Source of the DNA: Paraburkholderia kirstenboschensis
Lineage (GTDB): Bacteria > Pseudomonadota > Gammaproteobacteria > Burkholderiales > Burkholderiaceae
Direction: 5' to 3'
Assembly: GCF_904848585.1 (NCBI RefSeq)
Contig: NZ_CAJHCR010000001.1
Location: 1,054,001-1,118,000, forward strand
DNA: 64,000 nt
The position numbers were made by a program, and so were the translations under genes. Of the stretch, positions 53,054-62,225 are shown in pieces. The first letter of the stretch is position 1. The number at the start of each line of letters is the position of its first letter. The notes under the pieces are model-generated. The model worked only from the letters and a program-made list of their open reading frames with translations. It ran no database searches and was not told the origin of the DNA.

Positions 53054-54034
53054 TCAATGCGAAGAGACATACTCCGAACCAGCATGCGCGGGCGGAATCG
53101 CGAAACTTGCCCGCATGCGCCGCGCTTCTGCGGCAGGTGTGAGCCCGAAAAGCCGCTTGAACTCGCGATTGAACTGCGACGTGCTCGCATAACCGACCGC
53201 ATTGCTTGCTGCCTCGGCGGTCATGTCCTGTCGCAACATGAGCAGGCGGGCCTGGTGCAAGCGCGTCGACTTCACGTACTGCATCGGCGATGTATGCGTG
53301 ATGGCCTTGAAATGCGTATGAAACGTGGGAACGCTCATGCCGGCTTCGCTCGCGAGTTCGGCGAGGTCGAGCGCGCCGGCATAGTCGGAATGAATCCGGC
53401 GCAGCGCTTTGCCGATCTTGCCGAACTGCCCGTGCATGGCCAGCGCGGCGCGCATCACGTTGCCCTGCGCGCCTGTGAGGACGCGAAAGTACAGTTCGCG
53501 CAGGAGGCCGGGACCGAGAACCGCTGCATCGAGCGGGCGGTTCATCGCTTCCAGGAAGCGCAGCACGGAGTTTTGCAGCGCCTCGTCCATAGGGCTCGAC
53601 ATCATGCTCTGCGGCGCTTGCGCGTGGTCGGCCATTTCATGACGTTCGATCTCGGTTATCAGTTCCGCGGCCAGCTTGAAGTCGAGGTGCAAGTAGATAG
53701 CGAGGAGCGGGTGCTCCGGGGTCGCGTCGGTCTCCATTGTGAAGGGCACCGGCACCGACACCGCAAGATAGTGCTGCTCGTCGTACACGTAAAGCTGATC
53801 GCCGAAATAGCCACGCTTGCGTCCCTGGCAGACGATCACGATGCCCGGGTCGTACAGCACGGGCGTGGACGACAAGGGCCGGTCCGAGCGCAAGATGCGC
53901 ACGCCAGGCAGCGTCGTCAGGTTGTAGCCCTCTTCGGGCGCCAGTGCGCGCAGTAGCGCGGCCATCTTCCGCTGGTCTTTGCGAAGAGGTTGGCGGGCAG
54001 CGCCCGTCTCGCGGGGTGGTCTCCGAGCGGTCAT
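53054..54034 (-). CDS. AraC-family transcriptional regulator (AraC_N type)
   Basis: About 326 residues. N-terminal AraC_N domain (about 25-180; LPGVRILRSDRP and VLYDPGIVIVCQGRKRGYFG are characteristic), then the C-terminal double helix-turn-helix (about 215-305) ending NREFKRLFGLTPAAEARRMR. Start uncertain: ATG 54034, TTG 54070 or an internal ATG are possible, none with a good ribosome-binding site. Divergent from the SDR gene at 54129, which it probably controls; AraC_N regulators are very often next to a single oxidoreductase gene. Confidence 0.9.
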   Translation of the reverse strand: MTARRPPRETGAARQPLRKDQRKMAALLRALAPEEGYNLTTLPGVRILRSDRPLSSTPVLYDPGIVIVCQGRKRGYFGDQLYVYDEQHYLAVSVPVPFTMETDATPEHPLLAIYLHLDFKLAAELITEIERHEMADHAQAPQSMMSSPMDEALQNSVLRFLEAMNRPLDAAVLGPGLLRELYFRVLTGAQGNVMRAALAMHGQFGKIGKALRRIHSDYAGALDLAELASEAGMSVPTFHTHFKAITHTSPMQYVKSTRLHQARLLMLRQDMTAEAASNAVGYASTSQFNREFKRLFGLTPAAEARRMRASFAIPPAHAGSEYVSSH

Positions 54035-54128
54035 AAGAATAGGCAAGAAAAACCCACGATTCGGCCTCAAATTGGCAAGGTGAAGAGAATAGTATGCACT
54101 TTCTGTTCAACTTGCGAAAAGAGGCGTC

Positions 54129-54962
54129 ATGGCATCGATCAAGACTTTGCTTATCACCGGCGTGAGTAGCGGTTTCGGCCGCGCGCTCGCTCAGGAAGCG
54201 CTTGCTGCGGGTCACCGTGTGGTCGGCACGGTGCGCAGCCACGCGTCAAAAAACGAGTTCGAGGCGCTTGCGCCCGACAGGGCATTCGGCCGCGTGCTCG
54301 ACGTGACCGACTTCGACGCTATCGACGGCGTCGTGGCCGAAGTGGAGGCAAGCGTGGGCCCGGTGGATGTCCTCGTGAACAATGCCGGTTACGGCCACGA
54401 GGGCGTCATGGAAGAGTCGCCGCTCGCCGAGATGCGGCGGCAGTTCGACGTCAACGTATTCGGCGCGGTGGCAGTGATCAAAGCGGTACTGCCGTATATG
54501 CGCAAACGCCGCCGCGGCCACATTCTCAACATCACGTCGATGGGCGGCTACATCACGATGCCCGGCATCGCCTATTATTGCGGCAGCAAATTCGCGCTAG
54601 AGAGCATTTCAGAAGCGCTCGGAAAGGAAGTGCAGCCGTTCGGCATCGCGGTGACCGCCGTCGCGCCGGGCTCTTTTCGCACGGACTGGGCGGGCCGCTC
54701 GATGGCCCGCACGCCGCGCTCCATCCCGGACTATGACGCCTTGTTCGATCCCGTGCGAAAGGCTCGCGAAGAGAAGAGCGGCAAGCAGACCGGTGACCCT
54801 GTCAAGGCTGCCCGCGCGATGCTGGCAGCGATCGCTGCCGAGCGGCCCCCCACGCATCTTCTGCTTGGCAGCGATGCGCTTAGCCTCGTGCGCGCGAAAC
54901 TGTCGGCACTGACCGATGAAATCGCCACGTGGGAATCCGTCACGCTGTCTACCGACGCCTGA
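54129..54962 (+). CDS. SDR-family oxidoreductase
   Basis: 277 residues, classical SDR: cofactor loop TGVSSGFG at 10-17, NNAG near 83, Ser in ITSMGG near 138 and YYCGSKF with Tyr/Lys near 151-155. The form GVSSGFGRALA and the extended C-terminal part with ARAMLAAI are common in YkvO/DltE-like dehydrogenases next to AraC_N regulators. Substrate unknown. AGAGG is close to the ATG. Confidence 0.9.
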   Translation: MASIKTLLITGVSSGFGRALAQEALAAGHRVVGTVRSHASKNEFEALAPDRAFGRVLDVTDFDAIDGVVAEVEASVGPVDVLVNNAGYGHEGVMEESPLAEMRRQFDVNVFGAVAVIKAVLPYMRKRRRGHILNITSMGGYITMPGIAYYCGSKFALESISEALGKEVQPFGIAVTAVAPGSFRTDWAGRSMARTPRSIPDYDALFDPVRKAREEKSGKQTGDPVKAARAMLAAIAAERPPTHLLLGSDALSLVRAKLSALTDEIATWESVTLSTDA

Positions 54963-55046
54963 GCGTGCTGCTGCATGAAGAGCGTGATCGCATTGTGCTT
55001 AAGCAAAGGAGGACGGCGCGAGCGGCAACGTGTGCCGCTGCTGTCT

Positions 55047-56603
55047 TCAGGTGATCACGCCCAACTGCCAGGGCACGAACTCGCTTTGTCCGTAGCCGTT
55101 CACTTCGCTTTTCGAAGGCACACCCGATGCGCATTCGAGCATGCGCGCGAAGATAGCGTCTCCGAGTTCTTCAATCGAAGCCGATCCGTCTATCACGCCG
55201 CCGCAATTAATGTCCATGTCGTCTTCCTGCCGTTCCCACAACGCGGTATTCGTCGCGAGTTTCAGCGAAGGCGAGGGCGCGCAGCCGTAGGCCGAACCTC
55301 GCCCTGTCGTGAAGCAGATCAGGTTCGCACCCGCCGCGACCTGGCCTGTCGCGGACACCGGGTCGTAACCTGGCGAATCCATGAAGACGAATCCCTTCGC
55401 GTCGATGCGCTCGGCGTACTGATACACGTCGACGAGATTTGTCGTTCCACCTTTGGCAACCGCGCCTAAAGACTTCTCGAGTATCGTCGTCAAGCCGCCG
55501 ACCTTGTTTCCCGCAGAGGGATTGTTGTCGAGCGCCGCGCCGTTTCTCGCGCAATACTCTTCCCACCACGCAATGCGTGCCAGCAGTTTTTCGCCTACCG
55601 CGCGACTGACGGCGCGCCGCGTGAGCAGATGTTCCGCGCCGTACACTTCCGGCGTCTCCGAGAGAATCGCCGTGCCGCCGTGCTGCACCAGACGATCGAC
55701 CGCTGCACCGAGCGCGGGATTGGCCGAAATGCCGGAGTATCCGTCGGATCCGCCGCACTGCAAACCGACGATCAGGTGCGATGCGGGCAACGGCTCGCGC
55801 GTCATACGGTTAGCATCGGCGAGCATCTCGTTCACCATCTCGATGCCACGCTCTATCGTTTTCTTCGATCCGCCGGAATCCTGAATCGTAAAGCTGCGCA
55901 ACTGTTCCGTGTCCTTCAATCCGGCAGACTCGAGCACGCCTGCAATCTGGTTCGTCTCGCAGCCAAGTCCGACGAACAGCACCGAGTGGAAGTTCGGATG
56001 AACCGCATATCCGGCAAGCGTGCGCCGCAAAACCGCAAGCCCTTCGCCGAGCGTATCGATGCCGCAGCCTAGTCCGTGCGTCAATGCGACGACGCCGTCG
56101 ACATTCGGATAGTCGGCGAGAGCGTGCGGATTCACGTCGCGCCGGAAGTGATCGGCGATGGCACGCGCGACGGTGGCCGAACAGTTCACACTCGTCAATA
56201 CGCCGATGAAGTTGCGCGTCGCAACTCGCCCGTCGGCGCGACGAATACCCATGAAGGTCGCGGGCTCGGCGGCATATTGCGTTGCATGCACAGCGACGCC
56301 GAATTCGTGAGCGCGCGCAAACTCGGCCATGCCGAGATTCTGAACGTGGACGTGCTGGCCACGCTGGATCGGCTGCGTCGCTATTCCGATGATCTGGTTG
56401 TAGCGTTTGACCGGCTCGCCGGCAGCGATAGCGCGTGTCGCGATCTTGTGGCCCGGCGGAATCAGTCCGGCGACCACGAGATCTTCCGACGCGATGCGCG
56501 CGCCCGACATCAACTGCCGGGTTGCGATGACGACGTCGTCGTTTGCGTGCAGGCGAATGACTGCAGGATCAAATTGTGTCGATTGACTGGACATGGTGTT
56601 CAT
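55047..56603 (-). CDS. uxaA: Altronate dehydratase (UxaA/GarD family)
   Basis: 518 residues. N-terminal SAF domain (about 1-85) fused to the large UxaA catalytic domain. Conserved segments include GIRRADGRVATRNFIGVL near 115, GLGCETNQIAG near 223, LQCGGSDGYSG near 293, NNPSAGNKVGGLTTILEKSL near 370 and FTTGRGSAYGCAPSPS near 443. The family dehydrates D-altronate or galactarate to 2-keto-3-deoxy acids with iron. Similarity in the C-terminal half and the uxaB neighbour favour altronate. The start overlaps the MFS gene stop by four bases (ATGA), so 56603 is preferred over 56594. Confidence 0.9.
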   Translation of the reverse strand: MNTMSSQSTQFDPAVIRLHANDDVVIATRQLMSGARIASEDLVVAGLIPPGHKIATRAIAAGEPVKRYNQIIGIATQPIQRGQHVHVQNLGMAEFARAHEFGVAVHATQYAAEPATFMGIRRADGRVATRNFIGVLTSVNCSATVARAIADHFRRDVNPHALADYPNVDGVVALTHGLGCGIDTLGEGLAVLRRTLAGYAVHPNFHSVLFVGLGCETNQIAGVLESAGLKDTEQLRSFTIQDSGGSKKTIERGIEMVNEMLADANRMTREPLPASHLIVGLQCGGSDGYSGISANPALGAAVDRLVQHGGTAILSETPEVYGAEHLLTRRAVSRAVGEKLLARIAWWEEYCARNGAALDNNPSAGNKVGGLTTILEKSLGAVAKGGTTNLVDVYQYAERIDAKGFVFMDSPGYDPVSATGQVAAGANLICFTTGRGSAYGCAPSPSLKLATNTALWERQEDDMDINCGGVIDGSASIEELGDAIFARMLECASGVPSKSEVNGYGQSEFVPWQLGVIT

Positions 56604-57886
56604 ACCGTTGAATGAGCGGGGCTGCGCGCAGCGTCGTTTGCATCGCTGTCGACGGGCAACGGCTCGATCTTCTTCACAATGACGAGGTAGCTGAACGCGC
56701 CAAGCACGCAGAAGCCTCCCGCCACGCACAGCGGAATCGTGAACGAGCCGTGCGTCAACGAAACCATCAGACCGGTGAACGTGGTGATCACAATGCCCGC
56801 GCAATTCGACGCGAAATTCTGGATGCCGCCGATAGAGGCGACGTGATCGGGCGTTGGGGCGACGTCAGCGGGCAGCGACCAGATGCTCGCGGCGGCGAAT
56901 GCGAGGCTTCCATAAGCGATGCCGAAAAAGGCGAGCATCAGGTAGATGTTCGTCGTGAATGCGCACAGCGTAATGACCGACGACAGCAGCATACCGCTGA
57001 CCATGCAGGTCTTGCGGGCCTTAGTAAGGCTCCAGCCGCGGCGATACAGCGCGTCGGAAACGAAGCCGCCGAGCCAGCCGCTAGGAATCGCCATCAGCGC
57101 CGGAATCATGCCGAGTGTGCCGAGCGACTTCAGCGAAAAACCGCGCGTCTGAACAAGATAGCTGGGAAACCAGGTAATGAAGAAATAGATGACGAAGTTC
57201 AGGCAGAAGAAGCCGAGCATCATGCCCCACAGCGTGCGATGCCTGAAGAGCGAAAGCCACGGCACCTTTTGACCAGGGACGGCGTCTTGCGGGGCAGCCG
57301 TATCGGACTCGCCGGTCAGATCGCCGCGCGAGGGATTGCGGTACACCAGAAACCATCCGAGAACCCAAACGAAGCCGACCACGCCCGTGATGACGAACGA
57401 CGCTTCCCAGCCGAGCCCACTGATGATGAGCGCCACCACCGGAATCGATAATGCCGAGCCGACGCGCGATCCGCTGTCGAAGATACTTGTAGCAAGCGCG
57501 CGTTGTGCGGGCTTGAACCATTGACTCACGAGCTTGGCACACGAAGGATAGGCACCGGCTTCGCCAATGCCTAGCAGCAGACGGCAACCGAACATGGCGC
57601 CGACGCTACTCGCTGCCGCCGTCAGCGCCGTAAAAAGAGACCACCAGCCAACCGCGAGCGGCAACGCGATGCGCGCACCAACCCGATCGACGAACCAGCC
57701 GAACGGCATTTGCATCAACGCGTAAGTCCAGAAGAAGCCGCTCAGGATAAGACCCATTTGAGCGGGACCGATATCCAGAGCTTTCTGGATGGCGGGCGCC
57801 GCGACGGCCATGTTCGCGCGGTCGATATAGTTGATCGCGATAGCAAGAAAGCACAGCAGTATCACTATCCAACGCATGTTGCGCAT
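56600..57886 (-). CDS. MFS transporter, ACS family (hexonate/hexuronate type)
   Basis: 428 residues, twelve predicted helices. Helix 1 has AINYIDRANMAVAAP, the signature of the ACS branch that includes hexuronate (ExuT), galactonate (DgoT) and L-galactonate (LgoT) transporters. AAGGAGA lies six bases before the ATG at 57886. In an operon with uxaB-, uxaA- and lgoD-like genes, so the cargo is probably an aldonate such as L-galactonate. Confidence 0.92.
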   Translation of the reverse strand: MRNMRWIVILLCFLAIAINYIDRANMAVAAPAIQKALDIGPAQMGLILSGFFWTYALMQMPFGWFVDRVGARIALPLAVGWWSLFTALTAAASSVGAMFGCRLLLGIGEAGAYPSCAKLVSQWFKPAQRALATSIFDSGSRVGSALSIPVVALIISGLGWEASFVITGVVGFVWVLGWFLVYRNPSRGDLTGESDTAAPQDAVPGQKVPWLSLFRHRTLWGMMLGFFCLNFVIYFFITWFPSYLVQTRGFSLKSLGTLGMIPALMAIPSGWLGGFVSDALYRRGWSLTKARKTCMVSGMLLSSVITLCAFTTNIYLMLAFFGIAYGSLAFAAASIWSLPADVAPTPDHVASIGGIQNFASNCAGIVITTFTGLMVSLTHGSFTIPLCVAGGFCVLGAFSYLVIVKKIEPLPVDSDANDAARSPAHSTV

Positions 57887-57976
57887 ATTTGTCTCCTTAG
57901 TTTTTAGTGACGGCCTCTCGCTTCGAGCTGGGCCGCCTGTTTCGATCAAGACCGGTAACGAACCGATTATGAACGA

Positions 57977-59110
57977 CTAGGTACCGGCTAGCGCAGCCTT
58001 GAGGCGCTTTTGCTCGACCCGCACGCCCAGTTCGCTGGCGAGTTCAACGACAGGTTTGAGCCGGCGCTGTTTCTTTTCCTGATGGTTGCCGGCGATATCG
58101 GCAAGCCGGTGCGCGAGAAACGGATTGCTGAAGCGGTCTCGCACATCGTCGAGATACTTCGTGGCAATTTCCAATTGGCCCAACGCTTCGAACACGGGAA
58201 GCACTTCGTCCTTCCATGTCGATTCGAGCGTTGCACGCCACGATTCGTTTCGCATGCCGTCGAGGACGGTGGCGGCCGGCTCGCCTTGCGAATCGAGCCA
58301 GCATTGCGCAAGCATCGTATGACCGAGGTTCAGCAGGAAGAGCTTCAATCGTTCGTGGTGCGCCAGATCGTCGGTAATGACGATGCTTTCGTGACGGCAG
58401 GGCAATACCATGCCTTCCTGCTGTTCGATCGCCCATAACGCATACGGCTCGGCTACGGCGCCGACCGGCTCGATGGCTTCGGAGACGATCCGGTCGACCA
58501 GCGAATTCACCCAGATGCAATCGTTCGTCAGATAGCGCAGAAAGTCAGCCTCCATCCGCCAGCCGCGCGCGACCGAAAGCACCAGATCTCGCAACACGTC
58601 GCCGTTTCGCGAAACCAGTTCGCACGGCAGCAGCGTAATCGCCTTGCCTCCCGCGCGATAGCGTTCATGCAACAGAACGGCCAGTTTCGCCGCAAAGCCG
58701 CGTGGCGCTGTGCGGCCGTCGAGCACCGATGCGGTATCTTCGGCAAAGAGCGCATAGCCGTTGTCCGCGGTATTCGAAACGATCACTTCTACTTCGTCGC
58801 GGATGCGTTCGAGCAACAGCGGCCAGTCGTCGTCGGCATGCAGCGCTTGTGCAACGCTGTCACATTCGATGGTCAGGTCGACGGTTTCCTTGCGATGCAA
58901 GCCGCGAATGCGAACGGGGTAGCGCGCGTTTGCCCGGATCGCGTCGATGCGCGTACGACTTTGTGCGCTCGCGGTGGTCTGCACCATCGCGATTTTTCCG
59001 AGCGCGTGATCTGGATTGCGACGCGCGGCTTCGCAGACGAACAGGTCGACATGCGCCTGCAAGAATCGGCTGGTCCCGAACTGAAGGATCGGACAGGGCG
59101 TGTTTGTCAT
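57977..59110 (-). CDS. uxaB: Mannitol dehydrogenase-family oxidoreductase, tagaturonate reductase-like
   Basis: 377 residues. Rossmann-type N-terminal domain starting ILQFGTSRFLQAHVDLF, the signature of this family, and a helical C-terminal domain containing LKLFLLNLGHTMLAQ near 248. UxaB interconverts D-tagaturonate and D-altronate with NADH. At 377 residues it is shorter than E. coli UxaB (483), so exact substrate identity is less certain, but the lgoD- and uxaA-like neighbours on either side of this step fit. Confidence 0.88.
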   Translation of the reverse strand: MTNTPCPILQFGTSRFLQAHVDLFVCEAARRNPDHALGKIAMVQTTASAQSRTRIDAIRANARYPVRIRGLHRKETVDLTIECDSVAQALHADDDWPLLLERIRDEVEVIVSNTADNGYALFAEDTASVLDGRTAPRGFAAKLAVLLHERYRAGGKAITLLPCELVSRNGDVLRDLVLSVARGWRMEADFLRYLTNDCIWVNSLVDRIVSEAIEPVGAVAEPYALWAIEQQEGMVLPCRHESIVITDDLAHHERLKLFLLNLGHTMLAQCWLDSQGEPAATVLDGMRNESWRATLESTWKDEVLPVFEALGQLEIATKYLDDVRDRFSNPFLAHRLADIAGNHQEKKQRRLKPVVELASELGVRVEQKRLKAALAGT

Positions 59111-59126
59111 GCTCGGATTCCGTTCG

Positions 59127-60137
59127 TTAGCATTCGACGATGGCTTTCACGACGCCGGCTGACGGATCGAGCAGCTTCGCGAAATCGGTGGGAAGAGACG
59201 ACAACGGCAAGCGGTGCGTGTTCAAAGCCGCGTCGGGGATTTTGCCCGCACGCATCGCGTCCAGAACCGTATCGAAGTCTTCGAGCGTCGCGTTGCGGCT
59301 TCCAAGCAGCGTCGCTTCGCGCTTATGGAACTCCGGATCCGAGAACGATATGACGTCCTTCACGACGGAGATCAGCACATATTTTCCACCGTGCGCGATG
59401 AATTCGAAGCCACGGCGCATGGCGTCCGCATTGCCGGTTGCGTCGAACACCACATCGAAGAATTCGCCGCCGGTCAGCTCGCTCAGCGCTTCGACATCGC
59501 CGTTGCCGACGGCGACTGACGCTGCCACGCCTAGCTTCCCGGAACAGAAGTTCAAGCGATCGGCTCTGGAGTCGAGCGCGGTGACCGTTGCGCCCCGAAG
59601 GCCCGCGAATATCATCGCAGCCATGCCGATCGGGCCCGCGCCGACGACCAGCACACGCTGGCCGGCGCTGACGTCCGCGCGTCGGACTGCGTGCGCGCCA
59701 ATGGCGAGGAATTCGACCATCGCGGCCTGATCGAGCGTAACGCCGTCCGCTTTGCGAACGAATTGAGCGGGGACGCTTAGATATTCGGTCATCGCGCCGT
59801 CGCGATGCACCCCGAGTACTTTGATGTTCACGCAACAATTGGTCTTGCCGTGGCGGCAGGCAATACATTTGCCGCACGACAGATAAGGCATGACGTAGAC
59901 CGCGTCGCCGGCAGCGAGGCCGGACTCCGCATCGGCTGCCTCGACCGTGGCCGACAGCTCGTGGCCCATCACGCGTGGGTATTCGAGGTACGGTTGATTG
60001 CCCGTGAAGATGTGCATGTCGGTTCCGCATACACCGACGCGCCTGACCCTGAGCAACACTTCGCCCGGCCCACGTTCGGGAATCGAGCGCGTTTCGGATC
60101 GAAGAGTGCCGGGCTTCTCGCAGACAACTGTAAGCAT
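59127..60137 (-). CDS. lgoD: Zinc-dependent alcohol dehydrogenase, L-galactonate 5-dehydrogenase-like
   Basis: 336 residues. Medium-chain dehydrogenase with catalytic zinc ligands in GVCGTDMH near 36 and GHE near 58, the structural-zinc group CGKCIACRHGKTNCC near 87-101, and NAD-binding VVGAGPIGMA near 160. The segments TNCC--VLGVHRDGAMTEYLSVP, IGAHAVRRADV and SFSDPEFHKREATLLGSRNAT line up very well with E. coli LgoD (YjjN), which oxidises L-galactonate to D-tagaturonate. First gene of the operon, 16 bases before uxaB; the start at 60137 has only a weak ribosome-binding site. Confidence 0.88.
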   Translation of the reverse strand: MLTVVCEKPGTLRSETRSIPERGPGEVLLRVRRVGVCGTDMHIFTGNQPYLEYPRVMGHELSATVEAADAESGLAAGDAVYVMPYLSCGKCIACRHGKTNCCVNIKVLGVHRDGAMTEYLSVPAQFVRKADGVTLDQAAMVEFLAIGAHAVRRADVSAGQRVLVVGAGPIGMAAMIFAGLRGATVTALDSRADRLNFCSGKLGVAASVAVGNGDVEALSELTGGEFFDVVFDATGNADAMRRGFEFIAHGGKYVLISVVKDVISFSDPEFHKREATLLGSRNATLEDFDTVLDAMRAGKIPDAALNTHRLPLSSLPTDFAKLLDPSAGVVKAIVEC

Positions 60138-60459
60138 GACTAAATGACCTATGTGGGCTTTTTTATCGAAAAGTTGGGCAAGACGAAACATCGTCTATGT
60201 GGGCGTGGTTCGGCTGCCCTGACAGCGGCGCCGTTGCCGCCTGATCTGATCCAAAGCGGGACCGAAGCTGAATAGCCTTGCATTCGCTGAACGTAGAATA
60301 GCTTTCCCTTTCAGAATTGGTCAAGCCACTTTGGCAATTTGCGGGTAAATACGGAGTTTGACGCGCCGCTGGTGCGCATATTCTCAGCATAACCGCGCGC
60401 TTTTCCTGCATTTGCGACGTGCATGGTCAGGCCAGTTGGGTACGTCAGGGATTTGGACC
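60138..60459. promoter_or_regulatory. Divergent control region between lgoD and the GntR gene
   Basis: 322 bases without a gene. A GntR-type dyad candidate is at 60315-60339: AATTGGTCAAG-CCA-CTTTGGCAATT, with arms matching at 8 of 11 positions and an outer AATTG/CAATT that is perfect. It resembles the TTGGT-ACCAA style of operators bound by FadR-subfamily regulators of sugar acid operons. Confidence 0.42.
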
Positions 60460-61161
60460 ATGGAACTCAAATCGGTACAGCCGCGTCGGCTCTATCACCT
60501 GATCGGCGATCAGATCCGGGCCTATATCGCGACAAACCATCTGTCGACGGGCGACCGGCTTCCGCCCGAGCGCGATCTCGCGCAGCAGCTGAACGTGTCG
60601 CGACCTTCGGTGCGCGAGGCGTTGATCGCGCTCGAGATACAAGGCGTCGTCGAGATCCGGATGGGCGCGGGAGTCTTCGTTCGCTCCATCGCACCGGTCC
60701 CGGACGCGCTTCGCGACAAAATAGGCGATAGCCCCAGCGACATCATGCAGGCGAGAGCGGCAATCGAAGGTTGTGTCGCATCGTTGGCATGCGCGCGTCT
60801 CACCGACCAGGGGCTGGCCCGTCTGCAAGCACTCGTCGCGGACATGCGCCGCTCGATTGCGCAAGGCGGCTCGCCGGTGGAAGCAGACCGGCAGTTTCAT
60901 ATCTGCATCGCCGAGATCGCGCAGAACGCGGTGTTTACACGGCTGGTTGGCGAACTGTTCGACGAGCGACACGCGCCCATTGCTGAAAAGCTGCGAATGC
61001 AAACGGAGAATGCCTCGACATGGAGCGCGGCGCTCGTCGAGCACGAAAGGATCGTCGGGGCGCTGTGTGCGCGCGATCCACTGGAGGCGCAAGCCGCCAT
61101 GCGCTCGCATTTGCGAGCCTCCGAGGCTCGCTGGGTTGGGTCGCTCGGTACAGGCAGCTGA
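60460..61161 (+). CDS. GntR-family regulator, FadR subfamily
   Basis: 233 residues. Winged helix-turn-helix (about 8-75) with LPPERDLAQQLNVSRPSVREALIAL, then an all-helical FCD effector domain (about 95-225) with the metal/ligand residues Asp and His in EADRQFHICIAE and His in RSHL. The ATG at 60460 gives the standard MELKSVQPRRLYHLI start. Divergent from the lgoD operon, for which it is most likely the repressor, relieved by an aldonate or uronate as in ExuR/UxuR/LgoR. Confidence 0.93.
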   Translation: MELKSVQPRRLYHLIGDQIRAYIATNHLSTGDRLPPERDLAQQLNVSRPSVREALIALEIQGVVEIRMGAGVFVRSIAPVPDALRDKIGDSPSDIMQARAAIEGCVASLACARLTDQGLARLQALVADMRRSIAQGGSPVEADRQFHICIAEIAQNAVFTRLVGELFDERHAPIAEKLRMQTENASTWSAALVEHERIVGALCARDPLEAQAAMRSHLRASEARWVGSLGTGS

Positions 61162-61683
61162 AAGCCATGGTGCGGTAACTGCGCCGCAAGCGGAACGTTG
61201 TTCGTGTCTTTTTCACGGCGAATTAACGACTTGCGAATATTCGCGCTGCGCGGATTAATACTGTTTGAACCAGTTCGAACAGCCTCCACCATTTTTGGCG
61301 AAGTAATTAAGTGTCGATTTTATTTCCGGCCAGGTTTAATGTGCGAGCCAATAACGTTTGACGATAAACAAAGCATTTGCCTGTAAATAGCCGCCCGCAC
61401 GCCGCGGCGCCCGTCCAGATCGCCATGGGTGGAAATCAGGGCCGACCGGCCATTTCCGCGACGCTGTATATCATATGTTTAAATAACGACTATCATCCTC
61501 AAACGCCGATGGTTTATTCGTTTGATAAACACCGTACCTTTCAGTTTAGAATGTTCACCCGACGCATCCCCGACTCGCATCCAGTTCATACATGGGATAA
61601 ATGTCGGAAATTACCGGAATGAAACGACTGAGAGGTAATTCGTTCTTCCGTCTTCATTAATACAAAATTGTGAGAGACAACTC
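61162..61683. other. AT-rich gene-free interval
   Basis: About 520 bases clearly richer in A and T than the surroundings, with no convincing gene (two short frames lack ribosome-binding sites). It holds a 20-base near-palindrome TGTTTGAACC/AGTTCGAACA at 61262-61281 (arms match 8 of 10) and TTTAT-N7-ATAAA near 61512. It probably carries the promoter for the small gene at 61684. Confidence 0.5.
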
Positions 61684-61881
61684 ATGCTGAGTCCAAAAGA
61701 GTTCGCCACGCTGATGCTGGTCAAGGCCGCGCCCGACCAGATCGATATGTGCAGGCAAGAACTCGACACGCTGCTTGAACGCCAACTGGTTGCACTGGAG
61801 GAACTCGCTTGCGGTCACCAGCGCCTGCATGTGACCGGCGCGGGACATTCAATGCTCAACGCCGTGGCGCGAAAGCGCTGA
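61684..61881 (+). CDS. Small protein of unknown function
   Basis: 65 residues, begins MLSPKEFATLMLV; mostly helical character with alternating Glu/Gln/Leu (LDTLLERQLVALEEL), a Cys in MCRQEL and one in ACGHQ. GAGAGA about seven bases before the ATG supports translation. No signal peptide or membrane segment. I do not recognise a family. It is followed after 49 bases by an even smaller membrane protein gene. Confidence 0.6.
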   Translation: MLSPKEFATLMLVKAAPDQIDMCRQELDTLLERQLVALEELACGHQRLHVTGAGHSMLNAVARKR

Positions 61882-61930
61882 GCCGCGCAGCAGCCACGTC
61901 CAGAATCCCTGTACTGAACGAAGGGCGGTA

Positions 61931-62095
61931 ATGAACGAAGAATTAGTTAGCATCGTGATGGGCGTAGCGGTTCTCGTGATCGCGGCCGTCTTTGCAGTAG
62001 GTCACTATCGGCGAGAACATCGCCGCAGCAAGCTGCTACGGGAACTGGATCAGATGCCCGGGTGGTACTGGCAGCGCCATCAGCCACGCAACTGA
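61931..62095 (+). CDS. Very small single-pass membrane protein
   Basis: 54 residues, not longer in this frame. ATG at 61931, stop TGA at 62093-62095. One hydrophobic helix (about residues 5-24, VSIVMGVAVLVIAAVFAVG) follows a short acidic N-terminus, then a strongly basic segment HYRREHRRSKLLRELD and an aromatic end with PGWYWQRH. The charge pattern predicts N-out, C-in orientation. GGGCGG-type bases upstream give only a weak ribosome-binding site. Probably a partner of the 65-residue gene just upstream; function unknown. Confidence 0.5.
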   Translation: MNEELVSIVMGVAVLVIAAVFAVGHYRREHRRSKLLRELDQMPGWYWQRHQPRN

Positions 62096-62225
62096 CTCAA
62101 CTGATTCAACTGACGCAACGCGCGCCCGCGCTGGCTGTTTCGCTCAGCCCGTGAGGGATTAACGCTATTTGCCGCAGGCGCTCGCGAGCCGATAATCGAC
62201 GGTTTCGACCGTTCCACAGCTCGAC

